This document shows, in pieces, positions 1 through 9,203 of a stretch of DNA of 64,000 bases. The notes below the pieces were generated by a model. It was not told the origin of the DNA. It saw only the letters and a list, made by a program, of their open reading frames with translations, and did no database searches. The translations under genes were made by a program, and so were the position numbers. The first letter of the stretch is position 1. Each line of letters begins with the position of its first letter. The stretch is from the NCBI GenBank assembly GCA_022564295.1, contig JADFLR010000018.1:17384-81383 (forward strand). The letters run 5' to 3'. This stretch comes from Bacteroidota bacterium (GTDB lineage: Bacteria; Bacteroidota; Ignavibacteria; Ignavibacteriales; Ignavibacteriaceae).

Positions 1-1706
1 AACAAATAAAAATTTTGCAGGATGAATTAGGAGAAGATGATGATGCTTCGCCGGAGTTTACCAAGATTAGGCAAAAAATAAAAAAAGCAAAGATGCCTAA
101 AGAAGCTGAGGAGAAATCATTAGAAGAATTAACCAAACTTAAAAAAACCCCTCCAATGTCTCCCGAATCTACTGTCATCAGAAATTATCTTGATTGGCTT
201 ACCGATGTACCATGGTCTAAAAAGACAAAAGATAATCTGAACATAAAACATGTGCAGAAAATTTTGGATGAAGACCACTTCGGATTGGAAAAACCGAAGG
301 AAAGAATTATAGAGCACATTGCAGTTCTTAATCTTGTAAAGCAGATAAGAGGGCAGATACTCTGCTTTGTGGGTCCGCCGGGAGTTGGTAAAACATCATT
401 AGGTAAATCTATTGCAAGGGCTTTAGGCAGAAAATTTGTGCGAATAAGTTTGGGCGGAGTTCGTGATGAAGCTGAGATTAGAGGTCACCGAAGAACATAC
501 ATCGGCTCAATGCCCGGCAAAATAATTCAATCTATGAAAAAAGCAGGCACAATAAATCCAATTATCTTATTAGATGAGATTGATAAAATGAGCGTTGATT
601 TCAGAGGGGATCCATCTTCAGCAATGCTCGAAGTTCTCGATCCTGAACAGAACCATACTTTTAACGATCATTATCTTGAAGTTGATTATGACCTGAAGAA
701 TGTTATGTTCATCACTACTGCTAATGTTCGTTATAACATTCCCCTTCCACTTCAGGATAGGATGGAAATTATTGAACTGCCCGGTTACCTCGAATATGAT
801 AAGTTAGAAATTGCAAAACGCCATTTGGTTCCAAAGCAGTTAGAGTCTCATGGCTTGATAAAGAAGAATGTTATAATAAATGATGATGCTATAAAAAAAA
901 TTATTAGAGATTATACAAGAGAAGCCGGTGTTAGAAATCTTGAAAGAGAGTTAGCTTCCATTTGCAGAAAGGTTGCTAAAGATATAGTGGTGAAGGAATC
1001 GTCGAACGGAAAATGGAAAAAGAAAACTAAATATACTATTGATGAAAAGAAGGTTGAAGATTATCTTAAAAATCCAAAATTCAGAACTCCGCGGCATGAA
1101 AAAACTGAAAAAATCGGAAGCGTTACAGGTTTGGCATGGACAAGCGTAGGCGGAGCTTTACTGAATGTTGAAGTTACAATAATGAGTGGTAACGGTAAGC
1201 TTAGTCTTACCGGACAAATTGGAAATGTAATGAAAGAATCTGCACAGGCAGCATTAAGTTATTTACGCTCTTCGGCAAAAGAACTCGGGCTACGCCATGA
1301 TTTCTTTAAAGGTAAGGAAATTCATATTCACGTCCCTGAAGGAGCTATTCCGAAGGATGGACCTTCTGCAGGAATTACAATGGCAATGGCAATGTATTCT
1401 GCTATCGGTAAAAAACCGGCTTCAAATAATGTTGCGATGACAGGCGAAATTACTTTAACCGGTTCTATTCTTGCAATCGGCGGATTGAATGAAAAGCTGC
1501 TCGCCGCAAAACGAAATAAAATTGAAACGGTTCTTATACCAAAAGAAAATGAGATTGATTTGAATGAAATATCAGATAAAGTTAAAGACGGTCTGAAAAT
1601 TATTCCGATTGAAAAAGTAGAGGATGCGATACCATATGTTTTGCCTTCAATAAAACGAAAAAAATCTTCTACAGCAACAACTAAAAAAGTTACAAAAAGG
1701 AAATAG
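1..1706 (+). CDS. lon: ATP-dependent protease Lon (5'-truncated by window edge)
   Basis: Lon is a cytosolic AAA+ serine protease that unfolds and degrades damaged and regulatory proteins. The frame is open to the left edge (codons begin at base 3 and read QIKILQDELGEDD), so the gene starts upstream and the N-terminal substrate-binding domain is missing here. What is visible is the end of the coiled-coil linker, the AAA+ module with Walker A GPPGVGKTS and Walker B ILLDEID, and the protease domain with the catalytic serine in PKDGPSAG (codon 1365-1367) and the catalytic lysine in the GGLNEKLLAAKR segment. The C-terminus is a short basic tail. The stop codon overlaps the next start by one base (TAGTG), so the two genes are probably translationally coupled. 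Confidence 0.97.
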   Translation, partial: QIKILQDELGEDDDASPEFTKIRQKIKKAKMPKEAEEKSLEELTKLKKTPPMSPESTVIRNYLDWLTDVPWSKKTKDNLNIKHVQKILDEDHFGLEKPKERIIEHIAVLNLVKQIRGQILCFVGPPGVGKTSLGKSIARALGRKFVRISLGGVRDEAEIRGHRRTYIGSMPGKIIQSMKKAGTINPIILLDEIDKMSVDFRGDPSSAMLEVLDPEQNHTFNDHYLEVDYDLKNVMFITTANVRYNIPLPLQDRMEIIELPGYLEYDKLEIAKRHLVPKQLESHGLIKKNVIINDDAIKKIIRDYTREAGVRNLERELASICRKVAKDIVVKESSNGKWKKKTKYTIDEKKVEDYLKNPKFRTPRHEKTEKIGSVTGLAWTSVGGALLNVEVTIMSGNGKLSLTGQIGNVMKESAQAALSYLRSSAKELGLRHDFFKGKEIHIHVPEGAIPKDGPSAGITMAMAMYSAIGKKPASNNVAMTGEITLTGSILAIGGLNEKLLAAKRNKIETVLIPKENEIDLNEISDKVKDGLKIIPIEKVEDAIPYVLPSIKRKKSSTATTKKVTKRK

Positions 1707-2206
1707 TGATTTTGAAAGAAATAGATATACCGGAAGATATTACTTCTTTGGAAGAAAAATATAAACTGTTAATAAAACAGCTTAAAGAATTACTGAATCG
1801 GAATGATCATGAACTATCCAATCTATCCATCTTAACTTCAGCACTGAAACAAACATTCAGTAAAATCAGTTGGGTAGGTTTCTATCTTTACGATAAAGAG
1901 AAATTATTTCTCGGTCCGTTTCAGGGTAAAGTAGCATGTACAACAATCGAAATAGGCAAGGGAGTTTGTGGAACAGCCGCATCAAAAAAAGAAACTATTG
2001 TTGTTCCTGATGTTGCTAAATTTCCAGGGCATATAACTTGTGATTCAGATTCGAAATCTGAAATTGTACTGCCGATAATTAGCAAAGATGATGAACTCTT
2101 CGGAGTGCTTGACCTTGACAGCAGTGAATACAATTCGTTTAATGAAACGGATAAAATCTATCTCGAAGAAATTTGTAAATTTTTAGTTGAGGAAATTCTT
2201 ACTTAA
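1706..2206 (+). CDS. msrC: Free methionine-(R)-sulfoxide reductase (GAF domain)
   Basis: A single-domain GAF protein of 166 residues, the usual size of the fRMsr family, which reduces free L-methionine-(R)-sulfoxide. All three cysteines expected of the family are present in the conserved settings FQGKVACT, GKGVCGTAA and GHITCDSDS, followed by SEIVLPI. It starts at GTG, sharing one base with the lon stop. Pairing a methionine repair enzyme with the Lon protease suggests a shared protein-quality or oxidative-stress role. That link is inferred from position only. Confidence 0.92.
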   Translation: MILKEIDIPEDITSLEEKYKLLIKQLKELLNRNDHELSNLSILTSALKQTFSKISWVGFYLYDKEKLFLGPFQGKVACTTIEIGKGVCGTAASKKETIVVPDVAKFPGHITCDSDSKSEIVLPIISKDDELFGVLDLDSSEYNSFNETDKIYLEEICKFLVEEILT

Positions 2207-2234
2207 CAATTATTAATTATAAGATTTTTACAAA

Positions 2235-3926
2235 ATGGCATATTTGGTGACAGCACGAAAATGGAGACCGCAGTTATTTAAGGATGTAGTCGGGCAGGAA
2301 CACATAACTGAAACTCTAAAAAATGCTATAAAAAATAATAGAATTGCACACGCTTATTTGTTTACAGGACCTCGCGGCGTAGGTAAAACAACAACCGCAA
2401 GAATTTTTTCAAAAGCACTTAACTGTGAAAACCCTGCTGATGCTGAACCATGCAATAAATGTAATATGTGCCTTGATATACAAAACCTTCAATCTATGGA
2501 TATAATCGAAATAGACGGTGCTTCAAACAGAGGAATTGATGAAATCAGAACGCTGAGAGAATCGGTGAAATATGCACCAACCCGTGGAAAATACAAAATT
2601 TATATCATTGATGAAGTTCACATGTTAACAAAGGAATCGTTCAATGCATTCCTTAAAACTTTGGAAGAACCGCCTGAACATACAATATTTATTTTCGCAA
2701 CAACTGATGTTCATAAAGTTCCGCTCACAATAATTTCACGCTGCCAGCGATTTGACTTTCGCAGAATTCAGATGGATACAATTAAAGGAACACTTGCCAA
2801 AATAGCAGAAGCCGAAAAAATTAAAATCGATGATAAAACATTAACTATTATTGCAAAAAAAGCAGATGGAGCTTTGCGTGATGCTGAAAGTTATTTCGAT
2901 CAGATAGTTTCATTCTGCGGGGATGATATTGATGCTGAAATAGTTGCTAAAATGCTTAACCTGATTGGAGAGGAAGTTTACTTTAAGATTTCTGATTCAA
3001 TATTAAATAAGGCATTCAAAACAGTTTTTGAAGTAACGAACATTATTTACGAAAACGGTTGGGATTTTATCGATTTTAATAATGGACTGGTTGAACATTT
3101 TAGAAACATAATGACTGTTATCCTTACCGAAAATACTTCGCTGATAGAAACGGCTGATATCTATAAAGAACAGTATCTTAATTACTTGGGCAAATTCTCA
3201 AAAGGTGATTTATTACGTGCGATGAACTATTTAAACAAAGTACAGCAAGAATTGCGGTTTTCCCAGAATCAAAAACTTAAAATAGAAATTGCACTTACAC
3301 ATTTGATTGGGCTTGAGAAATCTCAAACAATGACAGATTTAATTTCACAATTAAATTCTGCAAACGATGAAAAAAAAAGCCTTCTGAATGAACCTTCTGA
3401 TATTTCCTATACCGCAAAATCAGAAACATTAAGTCTAACAACAGATAACATTCAAAAGACCAAAATTAAAAAATCAGAACCAAGCGGATCTAAACTAAAA
3501 AGCAAAGAAGTTGTAATAACCATTACAGCCAAGGAACGAAATGGTGAGATTGATTTTGATAGAATAATAAGTAAATGGGGGTATTTTATTGATGAAGTTT
3601 CGGGTGAAAAAGGATTGACTCTCGGTCCTGCAATCAAATCGCTGCAGGTGCAGTCTCTCTCGGGTAATAAGCTTAACGTTTTTTCCGATTATTCTGAAAT
3701 TCAAAAAACCATCGAGCTAAATAATAAATACCTGGAAATCAAATCTGAAGCAATTTTTGGAAAACGGTTGATATTTCAAATTTCTAATCAATTTGATGCA
3801 AATAAACAGGCAGTTAATCATTCCATTCCAAAAAGCAAAAACACAACCAATGAGGAACAAAAAAAGTTTGATGACCCTTATGAACAAATAATTGTAAACG
3901 AACTCGGCGGGATAAAGATTAATTAG
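2235..3926 (+). CDS. dnaX: DNA polymerase III subunit gamma/tau
   Basis: Clamp-loader ATPase subunit of the replicative polymerase. The N-terminus has the AAA+ Walker A motif TGPRGVGKTTTAR, a four-cysteine zinc module (CENPADAEPCNKCNMC), Walker B IIDEVHML and the SRC motif (ISRCQRF). After about residue 370 the sequence becomes a lysine- and serine-rich linker with a small C-terminal domain, as in tau-type proteins of Bacteroidota. At 563 residues it is of normal length. No obvious frameshift signal for making a short gamma form was seen. It begins 28 bases after the msrC stop. Confidence 0.96.
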   Translation: MAYLVTARKWRPQLFKDVVGQEHITETLKNAIKNNRIAHAYLFTGPRGVGKTTTARIFSKALNCENPADAEPCNKCNMCLDIQNLQSMDIIEIDGASNRGIDEIRTLRESVKYAPTRGKYKIYIIDEVHMLTKESFNAFLKTLEEPPEHTIFIFATTDVHKVPLTIISRCQRFDFRRIQMDTIKGTLAKIAEAEKIKIDDKTLTIIAKKADGALRDAESYFDQIVSFCGDDIDAEIVAKMLNLIGEEVYFKISDSILNKAFKTVFEVTNIIYENGWDFIDFNNGLVEHFRNIMTVILTENTSLIETADIYKEQYLNYLGKFSKGDLLRAMNYLNKVQQELRFSQNQKLKIEIALTHLIGLEKSQTMTDLISQLNSANDEKKSLLNEPSDISYTAKSETLSLTTDNIQKTKIKKSEPSGSKLKSKEVVITITAKERNGEIDFDRIISKWGYFIDEVSGEKGLTLGPAIKSLQVQSLSGNKLNVFSDYSEIQKTIELNNKYLEIKSEAIFGKRLIFQISNQFDANKQAVNHSIPKSKNTTNEEQKKFDDPYEQIIVNELGGIKIN

Positions 3927-3930
3927 GAAA

Positions 3931-3958
3931 ATCTTATAAATAGGCATTATTATAAGAT
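3931..3958 (+). terminator. Hairpin after dnaX, possible weak terminator
   Basis: Two perfect 9-base arms, ATCTTATAA at 3931-3939 and TTATAAGAT at 3950-3958, enclose a 10-base loop four bases after the dnaX stop. There is no run of T after the stem and the arms are AT-rich, so termination is uncertain. Its position just ahead of the predicted cmk promoter favours a boundary between transcription units. Confidence 0.4.
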
Positions 3959-3978
3959 CCCGGTTAATATTCCGTTCA

Positions 3979-4009
3979 TTTGATTAATATTAATTTATGG
4001 TTATTTTTG
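3979..4009 (+). promoter_or_regulatory. Bacteroidota-type promoter for cmk, possibly giving a leaderless mRNA
   Basis: A TTTG box (3979-3982) and TATTTTTG at 4002-4009 match the Bacteroidota -33 TTG / -7 TAnnTTTG pattern with 19 bases between them. The expected start of transcription, about 5-8 bases after the -7 box, falls at or next to the cmk ATG at 4016. Translation would then start on a leaderless transcript. Confidence 0.5.
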
Positions 4010-4015
4010 TGTTCT

Positions 4016-4717
4016 ATGTCAAAAAATCTTATCATCGCCATAGATGGTCCTGCAGGTTCGGGCAAAAGTACAACTGCTCAATTAGTAGCCCAAAAGTTAG
4101 ATTTTGTTTACATTGATACGGGAGCAATGTATCGTGCAATAACTTATCTTGCAATAAGAAATAATGCATTGGGTAACAAAGATAAAATAATTGAACTTGC
4201 AGCAAACAGCAATATTGATTTGAAATTTGAAAATGGTGTTACGTGCATAAGCATAAATAAGGAAGATTTGACTAATAAAATCCGCACGTTAGATGTAAAT
4301 AAAAATGTGAGCGATGTAAGCAAAATTGAAGAAGTGCGAAGAATATTGGTAAGAAAACAGCGCGATATTGGTAGTAAAACAACAGGTGTTGTAATGGAAG
4401 GAAGAGACATTGCTACTGTAGTGTTTCCTAATGCCGATATAAAAATATTTCTTACAGCCACAATAGATAAGCGGGCTAAAAGACGTGCAAAAGAATATGC
4501 GGAAAACGGGATTGAAATTCCTGTTACTGAGATAAAAGAAAATCTGAAAAATAGAGATCAAATCGATTCTAACAGAGAAGTAAGTCCTTTAGTAAAGGCA
4601 GAAGATGCAATTGTAGTAGATACAAGTTATGTTTCAATTGAAGAACAGGTTAATATAATTCTAAACAAAGTTAAAAAAACCGCCGATAACTTAGGTATTG
4701 ATGTTAAAATAAATTGA
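4016..4717 (+). CDS. cmk: (d)CMP kinase (cytidylate kinase)
   Basis: Phosphorylates CMP and dCMP to the diphosphates in pyrimidine nucleotide metabolism. It has the P-loop DGPAGSGKST, the DTGAMYRA motif, the GRDIATVVFPNAD segment and the LID-like KRAKRRAKE and NRDQIDSNREVSPL stretches, all typical of bacterial CMP kinases. The start at 4016 gives 233 residues beginning MSKNLIIAIDGPAG, the normal family length. A longer reading frame from 3980 would add 12 unconserved residues and would begin inside the predicted promoter. The cmk-rpsA order is widely conserved in bacteria. Confidence 0.95.
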   Translation: MSKNLIIAIDGPAGSGKSTTAQLVAQKLDFVYIDTGAMYRAITYLAIRNNALGNKDKIIELAANSNIDLKFENGVTCISINKEDLTNKIRTLDVNKNVSDVSKIEEVRRILVRKQRDIGSKTTGVVMEGRDIATVVFPNADIKIFLTATIDKRAKRRAKEYAENGIEIPVTEIKENLKNRDQIDSNREVSPLVKAEDAIVVDTSYVSIEEQVNIILNKVKKTADNLGIDVKIN

Positions 4718-4816
4718 GAATTTGAAAAGCCAAAGCAAACAAAAATGTTAAACTAAATAATGACCTGTGTTATTGTATTTCATTGGCTTTATCGATAATG
4801 CAGAAAGTATACTATT

Positions 4817-4822
4817 AGGAGG
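4817..4822 (+). promoter_or_regulatory. Strong ribosome binding site of rpsA
   Basis: AGGAGG lies four bases before the ATG at 4827. Such a complete Shine-Dalgarno sequence is rare in this window, where most genes have none, and it fits a highly expressed ribosomal protein. It also rules out the out-of-frame ATG at 4823, which is too close. Confidence 0.7.
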
Positions 4823-4826
4823 ATGA

Positions 4827-6668
4827 ATGTCCGAAGAAACTAAAGAAGAAAAGAAGAAGGTATTTGCCACTATAGACGACTACGAAAAAGCAAAAACCAA
4901 ATTTGATCGTGTGGAGTATTCCGAAGAGGAATTTTTTGAATTAGCTAATTTATATGCAGACTCATTTCACGATGTGAAGGAAGGTGAACCTGTTAAAGGT
5001 ACTATTGTAGGTATTCAGGATGATTATGTTATTGTTGATGTTGGTTTTAAATCCGAAGGTTCAATTCACATTTTCGAATTCGGTGAAGACCCGCAATTAA
5101 CAATTGGTGATGAAATTGAAGTGGTGCTCGAAAGTGTTGAAGACCACGACGGCAATCTTGTATTGAGCAAACAAAGAGCTGACTTCCTTAAAAACTGGAA
5201 AAGAGTTATGGATGCTTACGAAACCGGTGAAATTCTTGAAGGTAAAATTATTAAAAGAATTAAAGGTGGAATGGTTGTCGATCTTTTCGGTATGGAAGCC
5301 TTCCTTCCTGGTTCACAAATTGATGTTAGACCAATAAGAGACTTTGATGCTTTTGTTGGACAGACTATGGACTTTAAAGTTGTTAAAGTTAACGTTCCTA
5401 CCGAGAATGTTGTTGTATCGCATAAAGTTCTTGTTGAAGAAGAAATCAGCGATCAAAGAAATGCTATTCTCGAAGGATTGGAAAAAGGACAGATCCTCGA
5501 AGGTATTGTAAAGGCGATTACTGACTTTGGTGTATTTGTTGACCTCGGTGGTGTTGATGGTTTAATTCATATTACTGACCTTAGCTGGGGAAGAATTAAT
5601 CATCCAAATGAAATAGTTAAACTTGACGAAACTATAAAGGTTGTTGTTACCGATTTTGATGAAGAGAAGAAACGGATCTCTTTAAGCTTGAAAAAACTTA
5701 TGGCTCATCCGTGGGAAAATATCGAAGCCAGATATTCTGTTAAAGATAAGGTTTCCGGAAGAGTTGTTTCGCTTACAGATTACGGCGCTTTCATTGAAAT
5801 TGAAAAAGGTATTGAAGGACTTATACATAATTCTGAAATGAGCTGGACTCAGCATATTAAACATCCATCACAGATTGTTGCAATGGGTCAAGTTATTGAG
5901 GCAGTTATTTTAAGTCTGGATAAAGATGAAAAGAAAATTTCTCTTGGTATAAAACAGTTAGAGCCGGATCCATGGGAATCCCTAATGCAAAAATACCCTG
6001 ATGGATCAAAACATTCCGGCGTTGCCCGTAATTTAACAAACTTCGGTGTGTTTGTAGAACTCGAGCCGGGAGTTGACGGGCTTGTTCACATTTCCGATCT
6101 TTCGTGGACAAAGAAAATCCGCCATCCCGGAGAAGTTGTTAAAAAAGGTGAGACAATTGATGTAATTGTGCTTGGTGTTGATGTGGAACAACGTAAAATT
6201 TCTCTCGGTCATAAACAAATTCTCGAAAACCCTTGGGATACTTTCGAAAAGACATATTCTGTAGGATCTCTTACAGAAGGTAAGGTTGTTAGAATTATTG
6301 AAAAAGGATTAATCGCTGAATTACCTGATCAGGTAGATGGTTTTGTACCCGGGACTCAATTATCAACCTCAAGAATCAAAAACATTGCAAATCACTTCCC
6401 TATCGATGATGTTATACCTCTAAAGGTTTTAGAATTTGATAAAGAAAACAAGAAAATAGTTCTAAGTGTAATTACTGCACTCAAAGAAAAATCTGAAGAG
6501 GAAATACAGGAATACTTAAATAAACATAAATTTGATAGAGTTTCGGTTCAAAGTATTAAAGCTGCTGATACTGCTGCAATTGATTCTTCTGAATTTCCCA
6601 TATTTGAAGTTACAGAAAATGTATCGCCTCAGCAGCCAAAAACTGAACCTAAAAGTGAAGAAGAATAA
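4827..6668 (+). CDS. rpsA: 30S ribosomal protein S1
   Basis: RNA-binding ribosomal protein that helps bring mRNA to the 30S subunit, especially messages without a Shine-Dalgarno sequence. Six S1 repeats can be counted, beginning near GEPVKGTIVG, GEILEGKIIK, GQILEGIVKA, KDKVSGRVVS, GSKHSGVARN and GSLTEGKVVR. The last four carry the best-preserved GxFVxL / GLxHxSDxSW pattern. The N-terminus is rich in Glu and Lys, and the C-terminal 50 residues are acidic and low complexity. It has 613 residues. A clear hairpin terminator follows at 6700. Confidence 0.96.
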   Translation: MSEETKEEKKKVFATIDDYEKAKTKFDRVEYSEEEFFELANLYADSFHDVKEGEPVKGTIVGIQDDYVIVDVGFKSEGSIHIFEFGEDPQLTIGDEIEVVLESVEDHDGNLVLSKQRADFLKNWKRVMDAYETGEILEGKIIKRIKGGMVVDLFGMEAFLPGSQIDVRPIRDFDAFVGQTMDFKVVKVNVPTENVVVSHKVLVEEEISDQRNAILEGLEKGQILEGIVKAITDFGVFVDLGGVDGLIHITDLSWGRINHPNEIVKLDETIKVVVTDFDEEKKRISLSLKKLMAHPWENIEARYSVKDKVSGRVVSLTDYGAFIEIEKGIEGLIHNSEMSWTQHIKHPSQIVAMGQVIEAVILSLDKDEKKISLGIKQLEPDPWESLMQKYPDGSKHSGVARNLTNFGVFVELEPGVDGLVHISDLSWTKKIRHPGEVVKKGETIDVIVLGVDVEQRKISLGHKQILENPWDTFEKTYSVGSLTEGKVVRIIEKGLIAELPDQVDGFVPGTQLSTSRIKNIANHFPIDDVIPLKVLEFDKENKKIVLSVITALKEKSEEEIQEYLNKHKFDRVSVQSIKAADTAAIDSSEFPIFEVTENVSPQQPKTEPKSEEE

Positions 6669-6699
6669 TAAATCCTGATATTCTTAGTCCTTAATTATT

Positions 6700-6728
6700 G
6701 AGCGGGATACTCTCCCGCTCTTCTTTTA
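6700..6728 (+). terminator. Rho-independent terminator of rpsA
   Basis: A perfect 8-base GC-rich stem (GAGCGGGA at 6700-6707, TCCCGCTC at 6713-6720) with a 5-base loop is followed by TTCTTTT. It lies 31 bases after the rpsA stop. Because it lies here, a start for the next gene inside this hairpin (6698) is unlikely. Confidence 0.85.
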
Positions 6729-6742
6729 TCAACAAGAATAAT

Positions 6743-8074
6743 ATGAACAGTAAAGTTGCATTACATACATTGGGCTGCAAACTAAACTTCTCCGAGACTT
6801 CAACAATTGGCAAACAATTTTTATCTAACGGGTTTGAAATTGTTGACTTTAAAGACAAAGCAGATGTTTATGTATTTAACACCTGCACCGTTACTCAAAA
6901 TGCAGAAAGAGAATGCAGACAATTAGTTCGGAGAGTGCTAAGAAAAAATCCGGAGGCATTTGTTGTTGTTACAGGATGTTATGCTCAGTTACGTCCCCAA
7001 GAAATTAGTGATATTCCTGGTGTTGATGCAGTGCTTGGCAGCAATGAAAAATTTAATCTTTTTAATATCCTAAATGATTTTAAAAAATCTGAACTCGCTT
7101 GCATTTACGTTGGCTCTTTGAATAACGTAACGGATTTCGGTGAAGCACATTCTACAGATGCAGACAGCCGTACAAGAGCATATTTCAAAATACAGGATGG
7201 GTGCGATTATAAATGCACATTTTGTACAATCCCGCTCGCCCGCGGCTCAAGCAGAAGTATGAACCCACAATATGCAGTAGATGAGTTTAAAAGATTAATC
7301 GATCAGGGTTATAAGGAAATTATTTTAACGGGTGTAAATGTTGGAGATTACGGGAAATCATTCGGTTATAATTTTTTTCAGCTTCTCACAAAGCTTATAA
7401 ACATTAATGGTGATTTCCGAATTAGGATAAGCTCCATAGAACCGAACTTGCTCACTGAAGATATAATTGATTTGATCTCCGGAGAAAAGAAACTCTGCAA
7501 TCATTTGCACATTCCTCTTCAAAGCGGCAGCCAGGATATTCTTAAAGCAATGCAAAGAAGATATTCTGTAAAAGATTATGAGAAGATAATATTTAATGCG
7601 AATGAGAAAATTGAATATCTCGGCGTAGGAGTAGATGTAATAGTTGGTTTCCCAGGCGAAACAGAAAATCATTTTATTGAAACATATAATTTCCTTCGCG
7701 ATCTGCCAATTTCATATTTGCATGTTTTCACTTACTCTGAAAGACCCGATACGAAAGCGATAAATCTGACTGGCAAAGTTGAAATAACGGAGAAAAAAAG
7801 ACGCAACAAGATTCTTAGAACTTTAAGTGAAAAGAAAAAACATCAGTTCTATAAACAAATGCTGGGAAGAGATTTAGATGTATTATTTGAAGATGAATTG
7901 ATTGATAATAAAATGAAAGGATTTACATCAAATTATGTAAGGGTTATAAATGAATATGATCAATCTTTTATTAATGAACTTACTTCCGTCAATCTCAATA
8001 GAATAACAGCAGAGGGAATTTGTACAGGTAATATTTTAGATACTAAAAATTCAATTGAATTAATTTTAATATAA
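6743..8074 (+). CDS. mtaB: tRNA t6A37 methylthiotransferase MtaB (radical SAM)
   Basis: Adds a methylthio group to N6-threonylcarbamoyladenosine at position 37 of tRNAs that read ANN codons. The N-terminal UPF0004 domain has the three cluster-binding cysteines (LGCKLNFSE, FNTCTVT, VTGCYAQ). The radical SAM domain has CDYKCTFC and the conserved PLARGSSRS. A weak TRAM-like tail follows. LGCKxNxxE and the overall length of 443 residues fit MtaB better than MiaB or RimO. I chose the ATG at 6743, which starts MNSKVALHTLGCK, because the frame upstream of it runs through the rpsA terminator. Confidence 0.92.
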   Translation: MNSKVALHTLGCKLNFSETSTIGKQFLSNGFEIVDFKDKADVYVFNTCTVTQNAERECRQLVRRVLRKNPEAFVVVTGCYAQLRPQEISDIPGVDAVLGSNEKFNLFNILNDFKKSELACIYVGSLNNVTDFGEAHSTDADSRTRAYFKIQDGCDYKCTFCTIPLARGSSRSMNPQYAVDEFKRLIDQGYKEIILTGVNVGDYGKSFGYNFFQLLTKLININGDFRIRISSIEPNLLTEDIIDLISGEKKLCNHLHIPLQSGSQDILKAMQRRYSVKDYEKIIFNANEKIEYLGVGVDVIVGFPGETENHFIETYNFLRDLPISYLHVFTYSERPDTKAINLTGKVEITEKKRRNKILRTLSEKKKHQFYKQMLGRDLDVLFEDELIDNKMKGFTSNYVRVINEYDQSFINELTSVNLNRITAEGICTGNILDTKNSIELILI

Positions 8075-8096
8075 AGTTAATATAAAATTAAAAAAT

Positions 8097-8837
8097 ATGA
8101 AATTATCTGCACTTCTTATTCTCGCAATTGCATCATCTGTTTTTTCACAACAACAATCATCATTTTCAATTTTACTATTGGAACAAGAAATTAAATCATC
8201 CGCTTCTGAATATTCCTCAGCAAATTTGAATTTTTCTAATGACATTGAAACAGCAAAAAAAAGTGGCGGATTGGCAATTTTATATTCGCTTTTATTACCC
8301 GGCATGGGTGAACTTTATGCAGATGGATATGAAAGCGGAAAATATTTTACAATTGCCGAAGGTGTCTTATTGGGAACGTATATTGGGATGAGTGTTTATG
8401 CAAGCAATCAGGAAGATAATTATAAAGCTTATGCAACAACTAATGCTTCTATAAATACCATCGGTAAAGATGATGATTACTTTGCAACCATCGGGCAATA
8501 TCAAAACATCGATAATTTCAACGATCAAAAAGCACTTGAAAGAAATTTTAATCAAATGTACGATACGGAAACATTTTTCTGGAAATGGCAAAGCACTGAA
8601 GACAGACGTGCATACAGAAGTATGTGGTCTTCAAGTGAGCAAACTTATAACGACTTACGTTTCATTGTAGGTGCGATGATTTTGAACAGAGTTGTAAGTG
8701 CAATTAATGCGGTTCGCCTTGTTTCAGCATACAACAATCGCATTGAAGAAGAATTAAGCTGGAATGTTTCTATAGGATTAAAACAAACGGCTAATCTTCC
8801 AACAAGTTTAAATTTTTACTTTCAAACAGCATTTTAA
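8097..8837 (+). CDS. Secreted/membrane protein, DUF5683-like
   Basis: Function unknown. It has 246 residues: a signal peptide (KLSALLILAIASSVFSQ), then a hydrophobic segment ILYSLLLPGMGELYADGYESGK that resembles the LLPGxGQxYxG motif of DUF5683-type proteins of Bacteroidota. A second hydrophobic helix (FTIAEGVLLGTYIGMSVYA), a polar region, and a third hydrophobic stretch near VGAMILNRVVSAINAVRLV follow. It begins 22 bases after mtaB and could share its transcript. The family assignment rests on that motif alone. Confidence 0.6.
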   Translation: MKLSALLILAIASSVFSQQQSSFSILLLEQEIKSSASEYSSANLNFSNDIETAKKSGGLAILYSLLLPGMGELYADGYESGKYFTIAEGVLLGTYIGMSVYASNQEDNYKAYATTNASINTIGKDDDYFATIGQYQNIDNFNDQKALERNFNQMYDTETFFWKWQSTEDRRAYRSMWSSSEQTYNDLRFIVGAMILNRVVSAINAVRLVSAYNNRIEEELSWNVSIGLKQTANLPTSLNFYFQTAF

Positions 8838-9203
8838 AGTAAATGCTTGTTTAGATTGTTGTAGTCTTCTTTCCTGAACCATCATACTTATAATCCATTT
8901 TTAATTATCTGATTAATATCATTGTCTTACATATAAAACTATTACGATAGAAAACGTAATAATTAAATTTTACAGATACATTAATTTGTAATTTGTACAG
9001 TAATTTTCTAACTAAGCAAAATATTGAAAACATACCATTTTTTAATATATTTGCCTTACAAAATTGCTTCTGATTTAACCTTTTTCACTTCGCAATTTTA
9101 CCCCTGCTCAAAATAAGCTCTTTAGTAATGCTTGATATAAATCAGCAGATTTAATTCATAATTATTATTTATTTAAATTGGTTTTAAAATTAACGGGAAC
9201 AAA
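8838..9203. other. 366-base intergenic region
   Basis: AT-rich spacer between the secreted protein and the ligase cassette. No gene, tRNA or long repeat was seen. The only supported element is the promoter listed at 9024-9053, which would leave a leader of about 140 bases before the first ligase gene. No riboswitch could be recognised in that leader. Confidence 0.5.
9024..9053 (+). promoter_or_regulatory. Candidate Bacteroidota-type promoter for the ligase cassette
   Basis: TTG at 9024-9026 and TATATTTG at 9046-9053 are 19 bases apart and match the -33 TTG / -7 TAnnTTTG pattern. It points toward the gene at 9204. In such an AT-rich spacer a chance match is possible. Confidence 0.4.

Noticed and set aside
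6698..6742. Upstream extension of the mtaB reading frame
   Set aside because: It lies in the rpsA terminator hairpin, and the family N-terminus begins at the ATG at 6743.
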